From: Staphylotrichum longicolle
Lineage: Eukaryota > Ascomycota > Sordariomycetes > Sordariales > Chaetomiaceae
DNA length: 64,000 nt
NCBI GenBank assembly: GCA_019096155.1
Contig: JAHCVI010000004.1
Location: forward strand, 62,001 to 126,000
Direction of reading: 5' to 3'
Part shown: positions 23,801 to 34,695 of the stretch, piece by piece
Numbering within the stretch: the first letter of the stretch is position 1
Layout of the letters: each line of letters starts with the position of its first letter
Made by a program: the position numbers and the translations under genes
The notes under the pieces: model-generated
The model's input: the letters and a program-made list of their open reading frames with translations, nothing else
Databases searched by the model: none
What the model was told of the DNA's origin: nothing

Positions 23801-25224
23801 CCAGCGGAGGCCATGGAAATGGCTATCAAACAGGTCGTCACCCAGCTCGCCGGCGTGTACCCAGTTGACAAAGCACTGCCCGACGCCACGGTATGTCGTC
23901 AACCAGACGAGCGTCAACGAGCATTTGGACTTTGTCAAGGTTTGCGTATTCTTGAATTCTAGACTTCTTTTGAACACACTTATTTTCGTCCAGAATGCGT
24001 TGGGAGAGACCGGCCGTTCCTGGTATCATGCTAGAAGGTGAATCTGGGCGGTCCAGGGTCATCCACAGCGCCATGCCCGACTCAGTCCCACCCACGCTGA
24101 TTTCGACAAAAATGAGCCACAATGTCCGGCAAGCACTTAGTTTTACAATGTCCGAATACGTCAACAGAAACGTCACGATCGCCCCTGACCCTGGCGAGGA
24201 CACAATGTGAAAAGCGATACGACGCTTAAGCCAAGCAAACAAGAGTGGAATTCGGCCATTCGTTCTCTCAGACTTCACCGTGTCGGTGGCCACCCCAGCT
24301 TCCCAGTCAATTCAGGTCCGCCGCAGTATCTTGGCGTGGCACAATCCGAGCCCCGATAAAGGATCGTACTTGCCAATGCCCTCAAGCGGTGCGTACCCGA
24401 CGTTTCGCAAAGTTAGGTCATGTTGTTGTAGGCGCTAGATGCGGTGAGGTTGGCAGGTATCGAACAACACAAGACGCTATGGACATTTATGTCTTTCTTG
24501 GCTCGTTGCCGGCATGTCCCGCGGAGTAGTTAATGGCGCCCTTGAGGCTGGACAGCCGGTCCCGGTCATTAACTTCATACGCCGGTCCGCGGCGAGATAG
24601 TGAAGCATAGGTGTTGGTGTACGCGGGCGCCTCAAACATGACGTGTACTCACACCGCCAGGCGCCCAGCTTCATCTCGTTGTGGCCGTAGAACCACCCTG
24701 CGTCAAACCATCTTTCCCATCTACTTTCAGATGCCCATATTTCCTTCCCACATGTGTTCAGGGACGATGTAGGGATTGATCGGCCAGCCTTCCCCCTGAA
24801 GGTCATTCAGGTGGCGAAGGATCACCTTCCATGTCACTTGCTAAACAGACCGTTCGTCCCTAGGCCCCATCCCGTCCCTTTTGATATTCAAGTCGCACAT
24901 GGCAAGAAGCATGTTCTTGGAGAAAACCGCCCAGCTGTCTTGGCAGTCCGCAATGTGAGCCCCGTCACCGTCACAAGTCGGCATATGAAAGTCGAAGCCG
25001 GTGTTGAGCGATTGGCTTGCCCTGTGAAATTGCGCCGGTTGGCCCGAGGACGAACGCAATGGGCACCAGATGATCGATGGAATCGGAGGATCTTGCACAA
25101 TAGAGACACATTGCAACGCCACAGAAGACCAATTGATATTCTTCAAGGGAAGGCGGCTGCAATGACAGGGCTTACAGCATACTAAACTACAAAGGTGCTG
25201 TCCCAAGAGATCTCGTTGTCGCAT
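20886..25224. other. Long gene-poor region
   Basis: 4.3 kb without a gene I can name. Short and medium ORFs on both strands (for example 22256-22678 on +, 23549-23977 and 23838-24293 on -) have no motif, signal peptide or consistent splice structure I recognise. I see no terminal inverted repeats, transposase or reverse transcriptase motifs, nor the AT-rich skew expected of RIP. The only stretch with coding character is 24480-25160 on the minus strand, listed separately. Confidence 0.5.
24480..25160 (-). other. Unidentified coding-like stretch, perhaps a decayed or multi-exon gene
   Basis: Minus-strand reading frames here have a protein-like look but do not join into one ORF. From the 5' side they include a segment with FHMPTCDGDGAHIADCQDSW, one with HLNDLQGEGWPINPYIVPEH, one with WFYGHNEMKLGAWRCEY and one with FEAPAYTNTYASLSRRGP. 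Between them are stops and at least one plausible donor (GTGAGT after LGAWR, near 24650). I do not recognise the family. It may be a real spliced gene whose exons I cannot place with confidence, or a pseudogene. The composition (Trp, Tyr, Pro, Gly-rich blocks) is unlike the shadow ORFs nearby. Confidence 0.3.
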
Positions 25225-26116
25225 TTACAGCAAAAACTCGTCAAACCAGTTGACGGCCTGGAGGAAGGCCTGCTCCTTGGCCCACTTCTCCAGCTTCTTG
25301 CTCGTGTCGCAGCGGACGGCGAAGCCGTGCACAACACCCGAGAACAGGTTGATCTGGTACGGCTGACCTCCCTCCTTGAGGATTTCCTCGGACCGGTGGC
25401 GCTTCTCGGCGGGGAAGATGCTGTCTGTCTCGGCGGCCGAGATAGCAAAGGGGCCCTTGAAGCCCCGGAGTTCGTCCTCCTCGACGAAGGACGGGTGGGC
25501 GACGTAGCCGACCTTGATGCCGTCCTCGAAGTGCCGGCAAACGTACTGTATCCCATGTTAGTCCTCCAACTCATCTCTTGTCAAGGAGTCATAACAAACC
25601 TTGGCCCCGAAGCAGTAGCCCACGGCACCGAGCTTGGTGACGCCGTACTCTCCTTGCAGCGTCTTGATGCCGTCCAGCACGATGGGGTCAACGGCCTCCT
25701 TTGTGTGCGGGTTCTTGCCGTCGGACCCGTTCTGGAGCCACCCCATGAAGTCGAACCCTTCCGGGCGGTTGAGGGACAGCGGGTCGCCGTTGAACACGTC
25801 GAGCAGCAGCGTCAGGTAGCCATTGGCGGCAAATTGGTCGGCGATGAGCTTGCTGTTCTGCCAGATGCCAATGACATCCGGGATGAGCAGAATGCCGGCG
25901 CCCTTGTGCTCCTTGTCGGCGGACGGGGTTGCGAGGTAGCCCTCGTGCTTGTCGGCGACACGGATCGTCTTGCCGGCGGGGGTGCCACTGAGAGATAGCT
26001 GTTAGCAGATCTTCTTTCGTTTCGGGAGCTTGCAAGGCCGGGACGGTCATGGATTGGGAGCCATACTCATGCTTGACACCAATGGTGCAGCATCTCGCCG
26101 GGGGATTGGAGGCCAT
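25225..26116 (-). CDS. Dienelactone hydrolase family protein (alpha/beta hydrolase)
   Basis: Alpha/beta hydrolase of the carboxymethylenebutenolidase family; the type activity opens dienelactones from catechol-derived muconates, and many fungal members have unknown substrates. It has 252 residues, the usual fungal size, in exons 26116-26067, 25987-25600 and 25545-25225. The N-terminus MASNPPARCCTIGVKH is typical of the fungal subfamily. The Cys nucleophile is in the elbow GAVGYCFGAK (about residue 143), and the catalytic His is in FSGVVHGFAVR. The acidic triad member probably lies in the ISAAETDSIFP segment. The donor after GGCCAAG (25599) is GTTTGT. It could act downstream of catechol cleavage if the 13.7 kb gene makes catechol, but no catechol dioxygenase is in the window. 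Confidence 0.92.
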
Positions 26117-27079
26117 GGTGGACGGAATCTGGGGGACTCGAAACTGAATCGGCTCGGAACGAAGACGGCTGATGGTGCTGCGGAAGCTAGAGAGGATGCG
26201 AGAGGGGAGAAAAAAATGGATTTGTGGTGTTGGATTCTCCGAGTGCTCCGCGCGGATTTAAGGCAACAGTGGGGGGAGATAATGTTTTATTTCCAAAGGG
26301 AGAAGAAGCATTTCAGTCGGGATCGTCGGATGGGTTCGGACCCTCCCGTCGTTCCTTGCCGCAACTCGATGCTGGGCGGCTCTTGTGTTCCATGTCGGGT
26401 GCGCTGTGTTGCCATCGCGGGCGCGGGCCATTGTTACCCCTCCATCCAGCACGTAACGAGCCCCGCCAGCTCCGTCATCAGAGGGCCACCAACCGGCAAC
26501 CCAGTGCCCCAATCGGCCACTGCCGCGCCCAGGACCCCGGCAGCCCAAGCCCGGCCACAGCACCTGCCTGGATCCATCCATGTTGGGGAACACAGAACTG
26601 GATTTGGAGCATTTCGGTCCCGAAACACTTCGCCGAACAAGCAGTCCTCGCGTGTGTTGTGCCTTCCTGTAAACTCCGTGGATAGAAGATATGCTCTCGA
26701 CGAAGCCATGTCGCTTCTCGATGTCCTCTTGCGCAAAATCATACTAATGATTTTCAGTTTCTGTCTCTGTTAAGGATAACCCTGTGCCTAACGGAATGCC
26801 ATGTCTGGACCTGCTCTTGGCTTTCAGTTTGTTGGGGTCAAAGAGTGGGGCAGAAATGTGGTGCCAAGACGGGATGTTGCAGCCGGCGCAGGGTCGAATT
26901 GGATGGGCAATGCCATCGAGCTGTCCTTAGTGCCTGCGCAACACCGCAAAGATCCAGTTCTTTCGACGATTTTGACATCTCGATCGCTCGATGACCCCCG
27001 CTCAGTAGGCCTTCCGCTACCGATTTGGGCCCTGAACATGGTGTAATTCGAGCACCTTTTCCTTCGCGACGGGAAACCG
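26117..27079. other. Divergent intergenic region, dienelactone hydrolase / TAPT1-like
   Basis: About 960 bp between divergent genes. No additional gene or clear motif is seen. Confidence 0.6.
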
Positions 27080-30000
27080 ATGGAGAGCACAAGGCAGGGC
27101 GTGGAGCCGCCGTCGTCGTCAGCCGGGGCTCTCGATGTGTCCAGCATCGCGACGGCGGCACCAGCCCACGGAACCGGCAAACTAAGTCGAGGCAAAAGAA
27201 GCAGGAAGAGCTCGCAGAACGCAGATACTCACCTCCCATCGCCGATTCTGACGCCGAGCGATCCCCCCCCGAGAACCGTCCCCGAGCCACAGTCGGCGCG
27301 AGAGCGCACCGTTTCCAGCCCTACCACTGGAGTACCGACCCCCGACCCGTCTAGCGACAGCCAGAGCGATGGCGACCCATTCCGTGAACCTTTGTCGGCT
27401 GCACCGGCATCATCCGGCGCTGCTCCCGGCGTTGCTCCCGTCAAAGAACCGAGTATCAGCGCCACCAAGACTAGAAGCCGATCCAACACCAAGACGAGCA
27501 ACCCGGACGGAGTCCGGCGTCTCTCGGCGTCGAGGATACAAGAGTTGACTGCTGCGCCAGACTCGCTTCCGGTTGCTGCCATACCAGAGCGACCGTTTGG
27601 TGAACCCCCGCTCACCGCTGGTATTGTTGAGGCCAGCCGGCGGCTTTCGCGGGCGACCGAGGAGCACACAACCCAGCCGGTGCCCCTCGATTTTCCCAGG
27701 GCAGGCCGCAGGGAAGAGGGCGCAAATCTGAGGGCGACGCCGGGCCGGCCTTCGCTGAGCGGCCGAACCTTGTCTACGCCTCCTATGGGACGGCGGAAGT
27801 CGCCATCCTCTCGCCGCAATTCGTACCAGCCGCTGCCACGACCGGCACCGCTTAATCTGGACGGCCGAAGCAACCACGACCCGGCAACAAACAAGGTAGT
27901 AGCCGGGAAGCCTCGTAATGACAAGGTCGAACCAACCCCGCCGTCGCCGATCCCACCGGCGATACCGCTTCCTCCTATGTCGATACCCACCCTCCTGCAG
28001 CTAGAGCTGGCCGGGCAGCGACCGAGCCCGCTCTACATCCACCACTCCTACACCACAGACATACCATATGAATCGAGCGCCGTCAAGTTCGAGCGGCTAA
28101 AAAACTTCCTGCTGGTGCCATGGTTCCTCGAGAGGGTCATGACATTTGGTGCCGCCGCTTGCTTCGACGCCTGGCTCTGGACATTCACCGTCCTGCCCAT
28201 GCGCTTCTGCATTGCCGTCTCTGTTCTGGTGCAGTGGTGGGCGTATGTCGTTGGGAAGGAGATCCGTTGGATGGTAGGTTTTGTCTGGTATGGGTTAGGT
28301 CGGTTGTGGCGGCGAGGACGCCGTGGCCGTGCTGTCTCGCAGGCAGACGGTCAAGATCGCCCAGTCGAGGGCTCCAGGAGTAGAAGCAGGGTACGAGATG
28401 CTGCCCTGGATGACGCCACGCACGCCGCAGAGAGTGTGATGCTTAGCAGCGAGGTGCCATCTTCTCGCGCAGAGAACCCTCGTGCCGGCCACGCCGTGGT
28501 TATGCAGTCAACGAAGCATCGCGCCAGGCCCGGCGGGACCTTTCGCCACCGCCGAACAAAGTCGAGCCCCTCGAACCTGACCTCGTTCCACAAGGCCGAC
28601 CTACTCCAAGGCGCCATCATTATCTGCAGCTCCATCGCTCTCATGAACCTTGATGCCAGCCGCATGTACCACTTTATCCGGGCCCAATCGGCCATTAAAC
28701 TCTACGCCATCTATAACCTCCTCGAAGTTGGGGACAGGCTTCTGTCCGCACTCGGCCAGGACGTCTTCGAGTGCCTGTTCAGCACTGAGACGCTGTCCAG
28801 AAACAGCTCCGGCCGCTCCAAGATCATGCTGCCGCTCGGCATGTTCTTACTCGCTCTCGTGTACAACATCTTGCACTCTGTCATACTTTTTTATCAGGTC
28901 ATCGCCCTCAACGTGGCTGTCAACTCGTACTCCAACGCGCTCCTGACGCTGTTGTTGTCGAACCAATTCGTCGAGATCAAGAGCACCGTTTTCAAGCGCT
29001 TCGAGAAGGAAAACACGTTCCAGCTTGCCTGCGCCGATATCGTCGAGCGCTTCCAGCTCTGGATCATGCTCATCATCATTGGCATGCGCAACGTGGTTGA
29101 GGTCGGCGGGCTGTCGGTGCCTGGGGCCGGGAGCGAGGACAGCGGGCCGAGCAGCATTCCTCTGCATACCTCGTCGATCCTTCCGGCTAGCTTTACCATC
29201 CTGCCGTCGTGGCTGTGGTCCGGCGAGGTGCTGTCTCCCTTCATCGTGGTCATCGGGAGTGAGATGATCGTCGACTGGGTCAAGCACGCATACGTCAACA
29301 AGTTTAACAACATCAAACCGACATTCTACGGTAGAATCCTTGACATACTCTGCAAGGACTACTACACCAACGTGAGTCTTCGTCTCTGCTAGACTCTTAC
29401 TGATACTGACCACCTCCAGGCCTTCGTCACACCCTCCCTCACTCGCCGTCTGGGCCTGCCCCTGCTCCCCCTCTCCTGCCTCTTCATACGGGCGTCGGTC
29501 CAGATTTACAACATGTTCCTTGCCACTCACCTGCCCACGCCGCTCCCACCCTCCACGCAAACCTCCCTCTCGGTCGAGAACGCCACCCCCTCGCCGGCCC
29601 TGCTGGCGGCCCTGGACAGGCTCGACAACCTCATCCGCAACGCCCTCGGCCGCTCCGTCTTTGGCTACCCCTACGCGGACCTCGCGGACAACGCCACGGG
29701 TGCCGACGTCAGCGGCGGCGTCGCCGCGGCGCTCTCCAGGCTGTGGATCTTCCCGTTCACGAGCGACGACGCCATCGCCGCGCTGACCATGGTCGTCGTG
29801 TTCCTGCTTCTCTTCCTCGTGCTCTTGGTCGTCAAGATCCTGCTCGGCATGGTCCTCTTGCGGTACGCGCGGGACCGGTACGCCAAGATGAAGGTGAAGG
29901 AGCACGCCATTGCGGCGGGCAAGGCGGAGCGGGAGTCGTTTGACGCGCGCGGGAAGCGCACGGGCGGGCACGCGCAGGTGGAGGTCGGCGATGAGAGGCG

Positions 30001-30145
30001 CAGGTGGATCTTTGGGGAGGACGTGGAGGGGCTGAGGAAGGCGAGGGAACGGGAGAGGAAAGTCGAGGTGACGGTGGAGAGGGACAAGGAGAAGGATTTT
30101 GCCAGGGTCATGAGGTACGAGATGGTTGCGAGGAGAATCTGGTAG
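27080..30145 (+). CDS. TAPT1/EMP65-family (DUF747) multi-pass ER membrane protein
   Basis: Homologue of yeast Emp65 and animal TAPT1, ER membrane proteins linked to protein quality control and, in animals, ciliogenesis. It has 1005 residues in two exons, 27080-29371 and 29420-30145 (intron 48 bp, GTGAGT/CTCCAG). The first 300 residues are a Ser/Pro/Arg-rich disordered region. The conserved domain then begins at PTLLQLELAGQRPSPLY and continues through LKNFLLVPWFLERVMTF, LPMRFCIAV, a short polar insert, KADLLQGAIIICSSIALMNL, MYHFIRAQSAIKLYAIYN, LLSNQFVEIKSTVFKRFEKE and IVDWVKHAYVNKFNNIKP. A final hydrophobic helix (MVVVFLLLFLVLLVVKILL) is followed by a basic, coiled-coil-prone tail. The ATG at 27080 is the first in frame. 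A long antisense ORF here is a shadow. Confidence 0.92.
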
Positions 30146-30286
30146 ATGGCCGGCCTGTCCTGCCTGTTTGGTATTGTGTGACATTTTCGAGTGGCAGTTT
30201 GTGCATTGCCTGGCGTTCTCAGCGTACAGATATCAGAATGTGGTTGTTGTGTCGGGGATTGTCATTGGGTATATCAGCAATTTTGT

Positions 30287-31995
30287 TTATGAAGCCTCTC
30301 CTTTCTCCCCCACCAGCTGGCTCTGCAAACCCCTCTTGCCAACATGCATCGCCCGCTCCAGCTCGCGCTCTTCATCTCTCAGTCGCCCCCGCTCGTACTG
30401 CACCCTCTTCTCCTGCCGTCTCTTCTCCTCGGCCACCGCCCGCTCCCTCTCCTCCAATGCCTTTTCCCACTTGCGCCGGTCGTCGCGCGCCTTCTTCGCC
30501 GCGTCGTCTTCCTGCTCTGCTGCCTCGCCAGCCTCGGGCGGCGCACCCAACCCTTGCACGTATGCCTCGACAAAAGGATCGCGTATCTTGGGGTCCAGCG
30601 AGATGTATCGAATGTCGGCGAGGACCTGCGGGGGGAGGTGAGAGGCCATGGTCTGGTTGTTGAGCGCCGACAGCGGCACCGACTCGAGCAGCTTCTTCAG
30701 GTCGGCCTTGAGGGTTGACTGGGGGAGTTTCAGCCGGTTGATGTGCTCGCGGTACCACTTCTCGCGGTCCTTGTCCGACAGCTTGGGGTCCTTCATCGGG
30801 TCTTCCTTTTTGTATTTCCGCCGGAACTCGGGCCAGTACAGTTTCGGCGTAGCTTTTTCTTGCAGGAAGGCCATATAGGGGATCCGCGGGTCCTTCTTCT
30901 CCTCCTTGGCGCGCCGCTCCTTGAGCTCCTGGATCTTGGCGCGCGACCACTCTTCCCAGACTTCTTTTCGGGCTTTGGTCGTCGGCAGAACGGCGTACCG
31001 CGCGTCGTCAAAGACCTTGCCTTCCTCAATCAACTTCTCCCAGGGGCTGTACGGATTGATGTTGAAGTCGTTGAGCAGGTCTTTGAAGAGCTCGCGCGCA
31101 TCCTCGTCGGAGAGCGGGAGCCCTTCGTCGCCTTCCTCCCAGTCCTCGCCGCCTTCGCCCATCTCGATGTCACCGTAATCGGCGTTCATGGCGGCCAGCT
31201 GCGCGGCGATGTCTGCCTCTGTGAACTCGGCAGGTCCGTCGTTTGCGGGGGACTCTTCTGTGCGCTGTCGCTTGCGCGCATTTCCGTCTTCGCCTTGGCC
31301 GTCTTCGGCGTCCTCGTCGTCGGTCACCTCGACTTCTTCGTACTCGGAACTGTCGTAGTCGTGCGCAGCTTCGTCTGGTTGTTCTGCTGCCGGGGTGGCG
31401 GGCTTTTCGGCATTGTCCCCCGGCTCTGTCTGCTGCTGGTCCGCCGGCGCTCTCCCCTCGGCCTTCTCCCGGATGCGCGCTTGGTCAAGCTCGAGAATGG
31501 CGGGCATCAGCTTCTCGGGGATGCGCCAGTAGCTCGCGTTCTTCGCCGGGTTGTAGGCAAATCGGCGGCCGTACTTGGTGTAGACGAGGATCCAAGGCTC
31601 GCAACCGGGGATCGCAACCTTGGACCGCGGTTTGTCGTGTGGTTGCGGGCGTGGCCTGGGCTGGAACCCTCCCCTGCCTCCGCCTCCAAAGCCTCCTCGC
31701 TGACCGTGCTGTTGGCTTTGCGCTGGCCATACTGCGCCATAAAGGGCGTTCGCGACGGTCGGTCGGATAAGTTGATCTGGGGACAGTCTGGTGCTGCACG
31801 TAGCTGCTGCTCATGGGGGTTCAGCGGGGGAGCAGAAGCAGGCGGAGGAGGTGCGACCCCCGGGCGCTTGTAGGTCGATTCTTTCGTGTCGGCATTGTAG
31901 TAGTAGGTATGTCCCGTAGGTGCTTTGTGTTCGGTCCAGCCGGGTGGGAGGGGCTGCAGTACTGATGGCGATGGCTGGTAGGTGGACTTGACCAT
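30287..31995 (-). CDS. WW/FF-domain protein, TCERG1/Dre4/Prp40-like, with an apparent 1-nt frame break
   Basis: Nuclear factor linking RNA polymerase II and pre-mRNA splicing; WW domains bind proline-rich partners and FF domains bind phosphorylated tails. The first WW domain (LPPGWTEHKAPTGHTYYY, about residues 16-45) and the second (EPWILVYTKYGRRFAYNP, followed by SYWRIPEKL) are in different frames. An acidic region (EYEEVEVTDDEDAED) follows. FF-type helices start at ARELFKDLLNDFNINPYSPW and repeat to IRDPFVEAYVQGL, and the tail is a charged coiled coil. The switch can be placed near 31762 at GACCGACC: one extra C there gives DPTVANAL and runs on into a Gly/Arg-rich linker. The span is 1709 nt, one short of 570 codons, which agrees. 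No intron is needed. It is convergent with the TAPT1-like gene, 141 bp between stops. Confidence 0.85.
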
Positions 31996-32793
31996 TGTGG
32001 CGGCGGGAGTTTCTTGATGGTCCCATCAACTTCGAGCGAGCGCGTTGATGCGCTTCCAGGGTTGGAAGCTCAGATGCGAGCCAGCAGCAGCCATGAAAAT
32101 TAAAGTGGGTCGCTTGCCGGGCGGCAACAGCCGTCTCCCACAATGGCACCCACAACACGGTGCATCCGCAAAGATGAAGATGGCAGGCGCTTGATCTCAA
32201 CACTCTTCTATCTCTGCACCAATGTCCAGCAATTGTCTAGGAGTGCGAGGTATTTCCAACGGCCAAAAAGCCCACTCCTGGCCCTACGGCGCTCTGCAGC
32301 GGGTCATCATCCATGGGCCAGTCAGAAGTCTTAACAAATCGCTTGGGCCATGGGTGATTCGCGGTGAATGCATGTGGGTTGGGTGCCAACTGGCCCAGTT
32401 GCTCCTAGACTCGTGTCCAGCTGTGCATCGAACTGGAATCACTTGAAAACAAGCTGGAAATCACGGCGGCTTCAGGTAGGTACTGTAGGCAGTGAGGTTG
32501 GGATGCGCTGGACCAATGACCGTTGCCCGATCCGGGGTTGAGCCAGTTGGACAGTGCCGCGAATGCCCCGGGTTGTCAAAGGGCAGCTTCGACGTCATTC
32601 TTGGGCATCACCTCTAAGCTAGGGCACCGCTTTGAAATGCTAGGAATCGCTCTATTGCACTCGTGGTGCGGCTTTCGCCTCCAACAACCGCTCGTGTTCC
32701 GTTCCATCTTCCACCAGTCTTTCCCTGATTCCTAGGGACCCCGACTCAAGGACATCAAACTGTGTTGATTTACATTTCCTCATTTCCACGCTC
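31996..32793. other. Intergenic region
   Basis: About 800 bp between the WW/FF gene start (-) and the next + gene. No recognised feature. Confidence 0.6.
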
Positions 32794-33751
32794 ATGGCGC
32801 GCTTATACAGCGGTGTTGGATCACGCCGGTGTCGTAGTTGTGTCTGTAAGTACCTACCTAATCTCAACTCACATGGAGCTATGATTGTGATGGCTGAACA
32901 TCAGGCACTGAACCCTTACCAGGTCGCAACTCGCGTCACGAGAGGCGTTCACCTGTACCACCGGGCCCAAACTGCCACCGATGTAGTCAGGTTGGCTCCG
33001 GACAGCATGCGAATCAGCATACTCGCCATTCCGGACGCTATGATGGCTCTCTCGTCTCGTTCAGACACCGCCAGCGACCCATTCGCTCAAGAATAAGGAG
33101 ACACCGCTGGAATGTTCAGGTTCCGGTCCTGGTTGCCAAGCAGGCTAATAACACGAAAACTCCTGTCGAGGACGATGTGACCATCATGTACCAGCTCCTA
33201 TCCAAACTGTCCCTAGACGGAATCCCAACTGTTCTGGACCATGAATACGCCGTGTCAACCACAGAGCCCGAAGACCACTCAAGCGGTCCCAGCGACGGAG
33301 TCATCAATGTCGTACGCCTCGCGCAGCCACACTATGGACTTGACCCAGCGGCCAACATAACCCACACTCTTGTTCTCCGAGAGATCTGGAGCTGTTTGCA
33401 GCAGCCCCTGCAAGGGACACTGCCATCATCCTCGGCACTGTCACTCCAACCAGAGGTACGTCTCGTGTCGGTTGACGGCCAACATCCAGACAGTCCTTTC
33501 CTAGAGTCTCTATCAGAGCGGATTTCGCCTAACTGAAGCCGCCCCCTCCCTTGTTTTAGGATCTCGCCCTCTCGGTTCCTATCAACGGCCTCTTCGAAAC
33601 GATCCCAACGGGGACCTCTTCCCAACAGGTCACTACAAGGAACAGTGAAGGCTTGACAGCCACTCCCGAGACTGCGCTCCTCTTGTGTCGTTTTTGGGAA
33701 GCACTGCAAAAGCGGTTCAAAATCTCAAACGCACAACTTTCTGCTGGTTAA
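32794..33751 (+). CDS. Small hypothetical protein with a degenerate zinc-cluster-like N-terminus
   Basis: Not recognised with confidence. Three exons fit with agreeing phases: 32794-32845, 32905-33455 and 33560-33751 (introns 59 and 104 bp), giving 264 residues. Exon 1 reads MARLYSGVGSRRCRSC, which looks like the start of a fungal Zn2Cys6 finger, and exon 2 brings a second pair, NCHRCSQVG. The third and sixth cysteines expected of C-x2-C-x6-C...C-x2-C-x6-C are missing, and an Arg/Pro-rich stretch fills the gap. A middle segment (YQLLSKLSLDGIPTVL, then THTLVLREIWSCLQQPLQG) and the end (ALLLCRFWEALQKRF) look helical. It could be a decayed transcription factor, or a factor fragment kept for another use. 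I have no family for the C-terminal part. Confidence 0.5.
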
Positions 33752-34695
33752 ACTTTCAACGAGACTAAGTAAGAACTGGGAGATGCAGGGATAGATGGGA
33801 AGGATAGGTAGTTTGCAGGCACTGACAAAATTCGTTGCCAAGTCTCGGTGTTGAGATAGGTAGTTATTCATAGCTGCGGCTGGATATGCACGCAGGCGAG
33901 AATGCTTAGAAACCTGCATTGTCCTGGTTTCAAACATACCTTAAATAGAGGCAGCCAGGTTCACGTCGCGTGGCCCAATCAACCTGGAAATGTGCTCGTG
34001 GGAAGCATGCAGGAAGCACGGTTCATTTGGGGCAGTTGACCTATACAGGGCAATACCGCTTGGCATCCTCAAACAAGAGGTTGCGCGGGAAAGGAACTTT
34101 ACCTTGGGAAAACAAGATTGAATCCATGTCTCCCAGCTCTTGCACAAGCGTGGCACAGGCGACTTCCGATAAATTGGACTCGCCAGAGTTGCAGATTGGG
34201 TGGTAAGCCTTGTGTTACCGCACAACGAGGCAGGGGGTGCCACTCGGGTTGGTCGCCACGTGTGATGCGGGTGCAGAACCTTATTTGCATTTGGGATTTG
34301 TTTATTTTGAGGGCGGATTTGATGTCTGCCCAGATAGTTGTTCTGGCAGGTCAGATTCACCGAGAGAAAAAGAAGAAGATTGGATTGCAGAAGTTCCATC
34401 CTGCCACGCATTCGTTGTTGGGGCGCGTACAGTCTTGATATTCATGTCGGGGAGGCATTAATTCAAAATAAAAGAAATAAACATGACCCCCGCAACCCAT
34501 TATCCAAAACCATAATTTCGCAAGCTGGCACGGGTAAAGCGCTGTGCAGGACCCGAGAGTCGTTCATCCGTCTTGCAGCATCATAAATCCTAGGTATCTT
34601 CCGTAACACATCTTAAGAAAAGAATAAAACCCCCAGACGCCCGCAAGATGAAGGGCATCCGCCCGCTGACGCCAACGACGCCCGACAGCCCCCGC
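33752..34695. other. Convergent intergenic region
   Basis: About 940 bp between two convergent genes. ORFs here lack family features. AT-richer stretches near 34450-34630 fit 3' flanking sequence. Confidence 0.6.

Noticed and set aside
28847..30184. 445-aa ORF antisense to the TAPT1-like gene
   Set aside because: Low-complexity His/Asp/Arg-rich translation produced by the high-GC coding strand opposite; no domain and no splice logic.
30743..31873. 376-aa + strand ORF opposite the WW/FF gene
   Set aside because: Leu/Val/Arg-rich shadow of the charged FF region; no recognisable features.
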